Part shown: piece after piece, positions 1 through 6,367 of the stretch | Layout of the letters: the number at the start of each line of letters is the position of its first letter | How positions within the stretch are numbered: the first letter of the stretch is position 1 | Origin: an uncultured Prevotella sp. | Lineage (GTDB): Bacteria; Bacteroidota; Bacteroidia; Bacteroidales; Bacteroidaceae | Direction: 5' to 3' | DNA: 13,467 nt | NCBI GenBank assembly: GCA_947095945.1 | Contig: CAMUQM010000039.1 | Span: 1-13,467, forward strand | Program-made: the position numbers and the translations under genes | Notes under the pieces: model-generated | What the model saw: only the letters and a program-made list of their open reading frames with translations | What the model was told of the DNA's origin: nothing | Databases searched by the model: none

Positions 1-1
1 G

Positions 2-49
2 AATCATCTTAGCCTTGCAAAGGAAATCATTGAAAAGAATAAGAAATAA
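2..49 (+). CDS. parA: ParA/Soj chromosome-partition ATPase, C-terminal end only
   Basis: Only the last 15 codons are inside the window. They read NHLSLAKEIIEKNKK followed by TAA at 47-49, an amphipathic helix of the kind that ends bacterial chromosomal ParA (Soj) proteins. parB follows on the same strand, which is the usual order. ParA is a nucleoid-bound ATPase that works with ParB-parS complexes to separate replication origins. The catalytic Walker motifs lie outside the window, so the call depends on this short tail plus the parB neighbour. The 219-base gap to parB is long for this pair and carries a tandem repeat. Confidence 0.8.
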   Translation, partial: NHLSLAKEIIEKNKK

Positions 50-203
50 AGAGGAAAAAGAAACGGAGCATAAAGGTGTGTTTTGAAACTTACAGATGTG
101 CTGTTTTCTGAGTGCAAAATTATTATTTCTAATCGCAGATGTATCACCTGCCAAAAGATTGGAAACAAGGAATCGGAAACGAAGAGCAACACTGCATTTA
201 GCA

Positions 204-256
204 TAACTACCACTAACTCCACCTAACTCCTTAACTCCATTAACTCCATTAACTCC
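204..256 (+). repeat. TAACTCC short tandem repeat in the parA-parB gap
   Basis: Five exact TAACTCC heptamers begin at 214, 224, 232, 241 and 250. A sixth, degenerate TAACTAC begins at 204. Start-to-start spacing is 10, 10, 8, 9 and 9 bases, close to one helical turn. The array ends 12 bases before the parB start codon, so it lies in the likely 5' leader. It may be a slippage-prone microsatellite, a protein-binding array or a translation-modulating leader; the sequence alone does not decide. Confidence 0.8.
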
Positions 257-268
257 CAAACAAAGACT

Positions 269-1174
269 ATGGCTGTACAAAAGAAATATAATCGAAACGC
301 AAAGACCAATGCCCTCGGCCGTGGTCTGGATGCCTTAATATCTACTGAAGCTGTCAGTACACAAGGTAGTTCTACTATCAACGAGATTGCCTTAGAGCAG
401 ATTGAAGCCAATCCTAACCAACCACGTCGTGAGTTCGACCCTGTTGCGTTGGAAGAGTTGGCTAACAGTATTCGTGAATTAGGACTCGTTCAGCCGATTA
501 CACTGCGCCAGATAGATGAGAATCGCTTCCAGATTATTGCTGGTGAGCGCCGTTGGCGTGCCAGTCAGTTGGCTGGTTTGAAAGCTGTTCCAGCCTATAT
601 CCGTACGATTAAGGACGAGAGTGTGATGGAGTTGGCGCTGGTTGAGAATATCCAGCGTGAAGACCTGAATGCTATTGAGATTGCTTTGGCTTACGAACAT
701 CTGCTTGAAAAGAGTGGAATGACACAGGAACGTGTGGCAGAACGTGTGGGTAAGAGCCGTGCAGCTATTGCCAACTACCTCCGTTTGTTGAAGCTTCCTG
801 CATTGGTACAGATGGGTCTACAAAAGAAAGAAATAGACATGGGACATGCCCGTGCATTGCTATCTTTGGACAGTCCTTCATTGCAATTGAAACTCTATCG
901 TGAGATTCTAAAGAACGGCTATAGCGTTCGCAAGGTTGAAGAGCTTTGTCAGCAACTCAACAACGGAGAAGATATACAGAGCGCAAAGAAGAAGATTTCT
1001 GCTCGCACTCGCCTTCCTGAGGAGTTTAACATCCTCAAACAACGCCTCTCAGCATTCTTTGACACAAAGGTGCAGATGAGTTGTAATGCCGATGGTAAGG
1101 GTAAGATTAGCATTCCTTTTGCATCTGAAGAAGAGTTACTTCACATCATGGAAGTGATGGATAAGATGAAGTAA
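269..1174 (+). CDS. parB: ParB/Spo0J chromosome-partition protein (CTPase clamp)
   Basis: This 301-aa protein has the usual length and layout of chromosomal ParB. Near the N-terminus is the ParA-contacting motif LGRGLDALI (16-24). The ParB/Srx CTP-binding domain spans about 36-130, with the arginine-rich box GERRWRA at 92-98 and ENIQRED at 126-132. A helix-turn-helix for parS binding follows at about 151-173 (MTQERVAERVGKSRAAIANY), and the C-terminal dimerisation domain covers about 245-301. In the family, ParB loads at parS, slides as a CTP-bound clamp and stimulates ParA. The ATG at 269 is chosen because the conserved N-terminal motif follows it closely; no Shine-Dalgarno is visible. I saw no parS-like palindrome (TGTTTCACGTGAAACA type) in the window. 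Confidence 0.97.
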   Translation: MAVQKKYNRNAKTNALGRGLDALISTEAVSTQGSSTINEIALEQIEANPNQPRREFDPVALEELANSIRELGLVQPITLRQIDENRFQIIAGERRWRASQLAGLKAVPAYIRTIKDESVMELALVENIQREDLNAIEIALAYEHLLEKSGMTQERVAERVGKSRAAIANYLRLLKLPALVQMGLQKKEIDMGHARALLSLDSPSLQLKLYREILKNGYSVRKVEELCQQLNNGEDIQSAKKKISARTRLPEEFNILKQRLSAFFDTKVQMSCNADGKGKISIPFASEEELLHIMEVMDKMK

Positions 1175-1344
1175 GTTTTCCACTCTGAAAGATAAAGGTA
1201 TTAGTAAGTATAAGATAAGCAAGTTTTCTGGTTTAGAAGAATTATTCACAAGCAATAGGAAGTCTCAACAAGACACTGACTACAAAGCAAAGAATAAGTA
1301 ACAAAACCTTCAAACCAGCAACTTAAGCAAGACAACGGGTAGTG

Positions 1345-2124
1345 ATGAAGATGAATAATAGATTCCTCAAAGGACTGTTGATAGCCGAAATGCTCACCAG
1401 TGTTACGGTCATGCAGGCGCAAGATCTGCCCCATGACACGATAAAGGTGATGTATCCGGGCGACTCTGCAGTCGTTGAGAAACCTACTTCGCAGGATAAG
1501 TATATAGAAGAGAAGGCTATCTTTACACCAGATGATGAGGGGAGACTCACTTCTGTTCTGCAAAAGGATAGTATCCGCATGGTGAAGAAGCAGGGACGTG
1601 ACTGGAATAAGTGGCGCCCTAATCCCAAGCGTGCTTTGTGGCTATCTCTCGTCATTCCCGGTGCTGGACAAATCTATAACCGTAAGTATTGGAAATTACC
1701 AATCTTCTACGGAGGCTTTGTTGGTTGTATCTATGCCATGACATGGAACAACCAGATGTATCATGACTATGCGCAAGCATATATGGACATTATGGACAAT
1801 GACCCTTCAACGCAGAGTTATAATAACTTCCTACATCTCGGAGCTACTATCACTCCTGCCAATGAAGAGCGTTATAAGAACATCTTCAAGCAGCGCAAAG
1901 ACCGTTATCGTCGCTGGCGTGACATGAGTATCTTTGCTACGATTGCAATTTATGCATTATCGGTTATTGATGCTTATGTAGATGCTTCGCTATCCGACTT
2001 TGACATCTCAGATGACCTCTCACTGCATATCGCACCGACGGTCATATCAGATAAGAGTATCGCTACACCTAATAACCCATTCCGTTCATCGGCAATTGGC
2101 GTTGGATGTAGTCTGACATTCTAA
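1345..2124 (+). CDS. DUF5683 family exported/membrane protein
   Basis: The 259-aa product has a hydrophobic N-terminal signal ending near VMQAQ (residue ~25) and a variable charged stretch to about residue 90. The DUF5683 signature follows: basic NPKRALW, then PGAGQIYNRKYWKLPI at about 104-119, running into a hydrophobic segment (118-135). A second hydrophobic segment is at about 195-215. The chain ends in phenylalanine (GVGCSLTF), as outer-membrane proteins often do. Function is unknown; to my knowledge the family is confined to Bacteroidetes and often sits between parB and a lytic transglycosylase, as here. GTG at 1342 and ATG at 1351 are alternative starts in the same frame; ATG 1345 is a compromise. 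The 170 bases between parB and this gene show no convincing promoter or terminator, so co-transcription with parB is plausible but unproven. Confidence 0.85.
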   Translation: MKMNNRFLKGLLIAEMLTSVTVMQAQDLPHDTIKVMYPGDSAVVEKPTSQDKYIEEKAIFTPDDEGRLTSVLQKDSIRMVKKQGRDWNKWRPNPKRALWLSLVIPGAGQIYNRKYWKLPIFYGGFVGCIYAMTWNNQMYHDYAQAYMDIMDNDPSTQSYNNFLHLGATITPANEERYKNIFKQRKDRYRRWRDMSIFATIAIYALSVIDAYVDASLSDFDISDDLSLHIAPTVISDKSIATPNNPFRSSAIGVGCSLTF

Positions 2125-2129
2125 GCAGC

Positions 2130-2148
2130 AGCGCACTGTATTTGCGCT
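2130..2148 (+). other. Small intergenic hairpin before the transglycosylase gene
   Basis: AGCGCA (2130-2135) and TGCGCT (2143-2148) are perfect inverted repeats around a 7-base loop in the 40-base gap. No T-tract follows, so it is not a classical terminator. It could modulate mRNA stability between the two genes, or be chance. Confidence 0.35.
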
Positions 2149-2164
2149 AACTAAATCAGAAATA

Positions 2165-3301
2165 ATGAGTAGAAAGAGATATATTGTTTCCTTCCTTATT
2201 ACAATGGGGGCAACCTGCGGAATGTATGCACAACAGCAAACTGTTGTCGATAGCCGCGGAAAAGCTGTTAATGTGATGATTCCTACGGCATCAGAAACGA
2301 TGGCAGGATATGTTGATGTAGACTATTTAGACGACAAGTTCTATAATAGTGGTATACAGACAGGATTTAAGAACACAGCCTCTGCGAATACGACAGAGCC
2401 TGATAACGGCATGGAAATCATTGATTGTAAGATACGTAATCTATCGAATGTGATGACAATGATCTGCAATGAGGAAGTAAAAAAATATATCGATCGATAC
2501 ACAAAGGCAGGACGCCAATCAACTTCCTATCTCTTAGGACGGGCACGTTATTATAACCCTATCTTTGAAGAAGCGCTGCGTTTCTATGGCTTACCCTTAG
2601 AACTAAAATACCTTCCCGTGATAGAGTCTAGCTTAAACCCCAATGCAACATCACGTGTAGGAGCTGCAGGATTATGGCAGTTCATGGCAACAACGGGCAA
2701 GCAATATGATCTTCAGATTGACAATTATATTGATGAACGCCGCGACCCAGAGAAGTCTTCCTACGCTGCAGCACGTATGTTGAACGACCTTTACAAGCGA
2801 TTTGGCGACTGGACATTGGCACTTGCTGCCTATAACTGTGGACCGGGACGTGTCAGCAGCGCTATTACTAAGGCTGGCGGTGGTGCCGACTTCTGGGCTG
2901 TCTATCAACATTTACCAAAGGAGACACGTGGATATGTTCCTGCTTTCATCGCTGCTAATTACGTGATGAACTATTATGCTGATTACGACATCACACCTTT
3001 ATCAACGGGTCTACCCAACCGCTGCGACACAGTCATCGTAGAAAAAGACGTTACTCTTGCTAAGGTAGCCAACGTTTTAGGTATGAATGTGGACGATTTG
3101 AAGACACTTAACCCACAGTATCGACAAGGTTTAATCAAGGTTTTTGCAACCAATAGTGTAGCTAAATTACGCTTACCTTCTGAAATGATTGAGAAGTACA
3201 AAAACTACAAAGACCAGATTTACCAAAACGAAACACCTAACGAAGAGCCTAACATGACTATTGCGGCTACTAATATAAGCCAAGAAGCCATACTATACTA
3301 A
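2165..3301 (+). CDS. MltD-like membrane-bound/secreted lytic murein transglycosylase
   Basis: This 378-aa protein starts with a signal peptide ending around GMYAQ (20-24). The SLT (GH23) catalytic domain covers about 125-275. Catalytic Glu154 is in LPVIESSLNP, GAAGLWQF lies at 166-173, and AAYNCGPGRV lies at 221-230. Enzymes of this family cleave the MurNAc-GlcNAc bond of peptidoglycan and leave 1,6-anhydroMurNAc. Residues about 290-338 look like one divergent LysM wall-binding domain (VTLAKVANVLGM, then LKTLNPQY). A low-complexity acidic tail of about 40 residues follows, with no second LysM, so the wall-binding part is small. No lipobox is visible, so the protein is probably periplasmic or tethered by its signal. 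The gap after the DUF5683 gene is 40 bases and the gap to rel is 42, consistent with one operon. Confidence 0.93.
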   Translation: MSRKRYIVSFLITMGATCGMYAQQQTVVDSRGKAVNVMIPTASETMAGYVDVDYLDDKFYNSGIQTGFKNTASANTTEPDNGMEIIDCKIRNLSNVMTMICNEEVKKYIDRYTKAGRQSTSYLLGRARYYNPIFEEALRFYGLPLELKYLPVIESSLNPNATSRVGAAGLWQFMATTGKQYDLQIDNYIDERRDPEKSSYAAARMLNDLYKRFGDWTLALAAYNCGPGRVSSAITKAGGGADFWAVYQHLPKETRGYVPAFIAANYVMNYYADYDITPLSTGLPNRCDTVIVEKDVTLAKVANVLGMNVDDLKTLNPQYRQGLIKVFATNSVAKLRLPSEMIEKYKNYKDQIYQNETPNEEPNMTIAATNISQEAILY

Positions 3302-3330
3302 CAAGATTCTTTTACCTTATTATATATAAC

Positions 3331-3337
3331 GGGAGGA
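3331..3337 (+). promoter_or_regulatory. Strong Shine-Dalgarno of rel
   Basis: GGGAGGA lies 6 bases before the ATG at 3344. It is nearly a full anti-SD match at good spacing and supports this start. It stands out because the other genes in the window show little or no Shine-Dalgarno, as is usual in Bacteroidetes. Confidence 0.7.
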
Positions 3338-3343
3338 TGCACA

Positions 3344-5638
3344 ATGAACAAGGACAATATTGAAGTTAAGGAGATTGACTATGAGAAGATGGTAGATGAT
3401 GCTTTTCAGCATCTTATTAACACCTATCTTGCTTCACGTCATCGAAAGAAAGTTGATATCATAACCAAGGCATTCAACTTCGCACGACAGGCGCATAAGG
3501 GTGTGCGCCGACTCTCGGGCGAACCTTATATCATGCACCCTATTGCCGTTGCCCAAATTGCTTGTGAAGAGATGGGACTCGGAGCAACGAGTATCTGTGC
3601 AGCCCTCTTACATGATGTCGTAGAAGATACCGACTATACAGTGGAAGATATGGAAAATATCTTCGGTCCTAAGATTGCACAAATCGTTGACGGACTAACC
3701 AAGATTTCTGGTGGTATCTTTGGCGAACAGGCTTCAGCACAAGCTGAGAATTTCAAGAAGCTTTTGCTTACTATGAGCGACGACATTCGTGTTATTCTTA
3801 TCAAGATATGCGACCGTTTGCATAACATGCGTACTCTTGCTTCTCAGCCTGCCAGCAAGCAATATAAGATTGCAGGTGAAACACTCTACATCTATGCACC
3901 ACTTGCAAACCGATTGGGACTTAATAAGATTAAGACTGAGCTGGAAGATCTTAGTTTCCGCTACGAACATCCTGACACATACGCCTCTATTGAGAAGAAG
4001 CTTGCTTCAACACAGGCGCAGCGTGACACCCTCTTTGAACAATTCACAGCACCTATCCGTGCCGAACTTGACAAGATGGGCTTTGAATATGAACTTAAAG
4101 CACGTGTAAAGAGTCCTTATTCTATTTGGAATAAGATGCAGAACAAACACGTCACCTTTGAAGAAATCTACGATATCCTTGCCGTTCGCATCATCTATAA
4201 GCCGAAGTCACCAGATGAGGAAATCAATAACTGTTTCCAGATTTATGTGGCTATCAGTCAGATTTATAAGAGTCATCCTGACCGTCTGCGCGACTGGGTA
4301 AACCATCCTAAGGCAAATGGCTATCAGGCATTACACGTGACTTTGATGTCTGCCAAAGGCCGTTGGATAGAGGTACAGATACGTTCTGAACACATGAACG
4401 AATTAGCTGAACAGGGCTTTGCAGCACATTGGAAATATAAAGATGGTGGTGAGATTACTGAGGATGAGGGCGAATTGAATGAGTGGCTCAGTACGATAAA
4501 GGAAATCCTCGACGACCCACAGCCAGATGCTATGGACTTCCTTGATGCCATCAAACTCAACCTCTTTGCCTCTGAAATCTTCGTATTTACACCGAAGGGA
4601 GAGATTAAGACAATGCCTGCAGGTTGTACGGCACTCGACTTTGCTTTCCAAATCCACACTTTCCTTGGTAGCCACTGTATCGGCGCAAAGGTCAACCATA
4701 AGCTTGTACCATTGAGCCACAAACTCCAAAGTGGTGATCAGGTAGAGATTCTGACCTCTATGTCGCAACACGTCAATCCTTCATGGATTAACTTTGTCTC
4801 TACCGCTAAGGCAAAAGCAAAGATACAAGCTATCTTGCGACGTGAGAGCCGTGAGTTGCAGAAGGCAGGTGAAGAACAGCTTTCAGCTTGGCTGAAGGCT
4901 CACGACCTTGAGATGACAACAGCCACACTGGATAAACTTTGTGAACTGCACGACCTTCGTAAGCATGACAGCCTTTTCCTTGCCGTGGGCAATAAGACCG
5001 TTATCCTTGGAGATACTGATTTGGACGAACTTCGTGGAAAGTCAAAGTCAGAGAAGACTGTTACTTCACGTGGTTGGCGTCGTTATGTTCCTTTCTTAAA
5101 GTCAAATGGCAAGAAGACTACTGAGTCAATCGAAGCAAAGAACACAGAATCTACCGAAGGCTTAATCGTTGTAACCAAAGAACTCAACAAAAAGAAGCCT
5201 ATCTTTATCAACGAAGAAAACATACATCGCTACCTCTTCCCACATTGCTGTCATGCTATTCCGGGTGATGACATTCTCGGATATATTGACAACAAAAACC
5301 ATATCGAGATTCATAAACGTGCTTGTCCTGTAGCTGCAAAACTGAAGGCAAGCTATGGTGGTAGAATCTTAGATGCTAAGTGGGATATGCACCGTCGTTT
5401 GTTCTTCGATGCAACGATTGAGATTCGTGGTATTGACCGTAGTGGTATGCTGCACGACATCTCTGATGTTCTCTCTGACCAGTTGGGTGTTAATATCCGT
5501 AAGATAACAATCTCCAGCGACAATGGCATCTTTGAGGGAACGATTGAGATGCAAGTTCACGATCGAAAAGATGTTAAATTCATTGTTGAGAGCATGAAGA
5601 ATATCAAGGATATGCAGGAAGTTCTGGAAGTACTTTAG
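3344..5638 (+). CDS. rel: Bifunctional (p)ppGpp synthetase/hydrolase RelA/SpoT
   Basis: This 764-aa protein has the full long-RSH architecture. The HD hydrolase domain covers about 40-195: HPI at 65-67, LLHDVVEDT with the HD pair at 90-91, and CDRLHNMRTL at 156-165. All metal-binding motifs look intact, so hydrolysis should be active. The synthetase domain covers about 250-365, with RVKSPYSIWNKM (254-265), YDILAVRI including Asp277, and NGYQALH followed by EVQIRSEHM with Glu343, so synthesis should also be active. A TGS domain (about 410-472), a helical region, a conserved-Cys/zinc-finger region (HCCHAIPGDD, then Cys661) and a C-terminal ACT domain (about 684-764) follow. It makes and degrades the stringent-response alarmone from GTP/GDP and ATP on the ribosome. 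A terminator follows, so rel ends the housekeeping block. Confidence 0.97.
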   Translation: MNKDNIEVKEIDYEKMVDDAFQHLINTYLASRHRKKVDIITKAFNFARQAHKGVRRLSGEPYIMHPIAVAQIACEEMGLGATSICAALLHDVVEDTDYTVEDMENIFGPKIAQIVDGLTKISGGIFGEQASAQAENFKKLLLTMSDDIRVILIKICDRLHNMRTLASQPASKQYKIAGETLYIYAPLANRLGLNKIKTELEDLSFRYEHPDTYASIEKKLASTQAQRDTLFEQFTAPIRAELDKMGFEYELKARVKSPYSIWNKMQNKHVTFEEIYDILAVRIIYKPKSPDEEINNCFQIYVAISQIYKSHPDRLRDWVNHPKANGYQALHVTLMSAKGRWIEVQIRSEHMNELAEQGFAAHWKYKDGGEITEDEGELNEWLSTIKEILDDPQPDAMDFLDAIKLNLFASEIFVFTPKGEIKTMPAGCTALDFAFQIHTFLGSHCIGAKVNHKLVPLSHKLQSGDQVEILTSMSQHVNPSWINFVSTAKAKAKIQAILRRESRELQKAGEEQLSAWLKAHDLEMTTATLDKLCELHDLRKHDSLFLAVGNKTVILGDTDLDELRGKSKSEKTVTSRGWRRYVPFLKSNGKKTTESIEAKNTESTEGLIVVTKELNKKKPIFINEENIHRYLFPHCCHAIPGDDILGYIDNKNHIEIHKRACPVAAKLKASYGGRILDAKWDMHRRLFFDATIEIRGIDRSGMLHDISDVLSDQLGVNIRKITISSDNGIFEGTIEMQVHDRKDVKFIVESMKNIKDMQEVLEVL

Positions 5639-5672
5639 TCGTCTGAAGAAAGAATTAATTCAAATATATATA

Positions 5673-5707
5673 CCCCTCTTCCCTCACAAAGGAGAAGGGG
5701 GATTTTT
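5673..5707 (+). terminator. Rho-independent terminator after rel
   Basis: CCCCTCTTCC (5673-5682) pairs with GGAGAAGGGG (5691-5700) around an 8-base loop, with one mismatch and one G-T pair. A T-run lies at 5703-5707. It starts 34 bases after the rel stop and separates the housekeeping block from the downstream locus. Confidence 0.85.
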
Positions 5708-5708
5708 A

Positions 5709-6310
5709 TATTCATAAACTACTAACTTTTCTTTGACCTATAAGTCAAATAATAATGTACGTATACTATTATAGTAGTTTTGAATTTACTTTGCTGTCAC
5801 ATTTAACATTTCGCATATCATTACTATAAATCAATCAGTTAGAACACCATACAAGATGATAATAATGACAGGAAATATAATATTGAATAATTTGCGTTGT
5901 TATGAAAAAACTCAGAAATGAAAAAGGAGATAAACTCTTACACCACAGAACCATTCCTGTAGAAAAGTATCAAAGAACAGTTTTATCACTCCATACTTCG
6001 ACAGAAGCTGATAATATGCTCTTTTAATATATTCCTTTACTCTCTATTGAACATAAGTCACTATAAAACTTTTTGTCAAATCCTGTCATCGTGCGGAGGC
6101 TCCGCACACATTGTGCGAACGGCAAGCACGTGTGGTGCGGATGATAAACACCAATCATTTGGGCGGTTTATAAGCTTACAAAAACCTACTACTCTTAAAG
6201 CGGAATAACTAATAATATGTAACGTAGTGACGGTTTCTCCTTTTCACTCCATATATTAAAAGCACCTTATGTAATACTACAAACTCAATTCCTATAAACA
6301 AAAAAGGGCT
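5709..6310 (+). other. Long AT-rich intergenic region with small dyads
   Basis: No convincing gene lies between the rel terminator and the receptor promoter. The stretch holds a 6-bp hairpin (TTTGAC/GTCAAA at 5732-5749), a 13-base palindrome TACTATTATAGTA (5764-5776), and an isolated TAGTTTTG (5775-5782) that matches the Bacteroidetes -7 box but lacks a -33 partner. A 41-codon ORF runs from 5902 to 6027 (MKKLRNEKGDKLLHH...) with no recognisable domain. The GC-rich palindromic repeat at 6091-6152 is listed separately. The rest, including 6153-6310, shows nothing I can assign. Confidence 0.5.
6091..6152 (+). repeat. GC-rich palindromic intergenic repeat, copy 1
   Basis: GTGCGGAG (6091-6098) and CTCCGCAC (6100-6107) are a perfect 8-bp inverted repeat around one base. 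Further GTGCG/CGCAC-type modules follow up to about 6152. The segment around 6126-6152 (GCACGTGTGGTGCGGAT, then AACACCA) matches the minus strand of 13102-13129 at about 24 of 28 positions by eye. It is strikingly GC-rich inside AT-rich DNA. It has no coding potential and resembles REP or MITE-like dispersed elements. Confidence 0.75.
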
Positions 6311-6335
6311 ACAAATACCTATTTTTGAGTATTGT
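6311..6335 (+). promoter_or_regulatory. Imperfect dyad at the receptor promoter (possible operator)
   Basis: ACAAATAC (6311-6318) and GTATTGT (6329-6335) are inverted repeats with one bulged A. The inner half-sites AATAC/GTATT are 15 bases apart. The right half overlaps the proposed -33 element, a suitable position for a repressor or activator site. No regulator can be named from the sequence. Confidence 0.35.
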
Positions 6336-6362
6336 AAAATTATTAAATTCCTTATAATTTTG
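6332..6362 (+). promoter_or_regulatory. Bacteroidetes-type promoter of the TonB receptor operon
   Basis: TAATTTTG at 6355-6362 matches the Bacteroidetes -7 consensus TAnnTTTG exactly. A TTG at 6332-6334 lies 20 bases upstream as a partial -33 element. Transcription would begin at about 6365-6368, essentially on the ATG at 6368, giving little or no 5' leader. Confidence 0.6.
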
Positions 6363-6367
6363 CACTG

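Noticed and set aside
4..222. Minus-strand ORF of 72 codons in the parA-parB gap with an upstream-looking TAATTTTG at 115-122 (minus)
   Set aside because: It overlaps the parA end and the tandem repeat and is only a hydrophobic low-complexity frame. The -7-like box lies inside the ORF, not before it, and has no -33 partner; such boxes are expected by chance in AT-rich DNA.
4324..4771. Two overlapping minus-strand frames of 132 and 122 codons inside rel
   Set aside because: They lie opposite the conserved synthetase and TGS domains; no start context or domain supports them.
5856..5872. GATGATAATAATGAC as a possible Fur box
   Set aside because: It matches the GATAATGAT hexamer pattern only partly, is not symmetric, and lies about 500 bases from the receptor promoter.
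6091..6152. CRISPR array or tRNA gene at the GC-rich intergenic elements
   Set aside because: There is no regular repeat-spacer pattern (only two direct 22-base units, without spacers, at the second copy) and no cloverleaf with T-arm or anticodon features.
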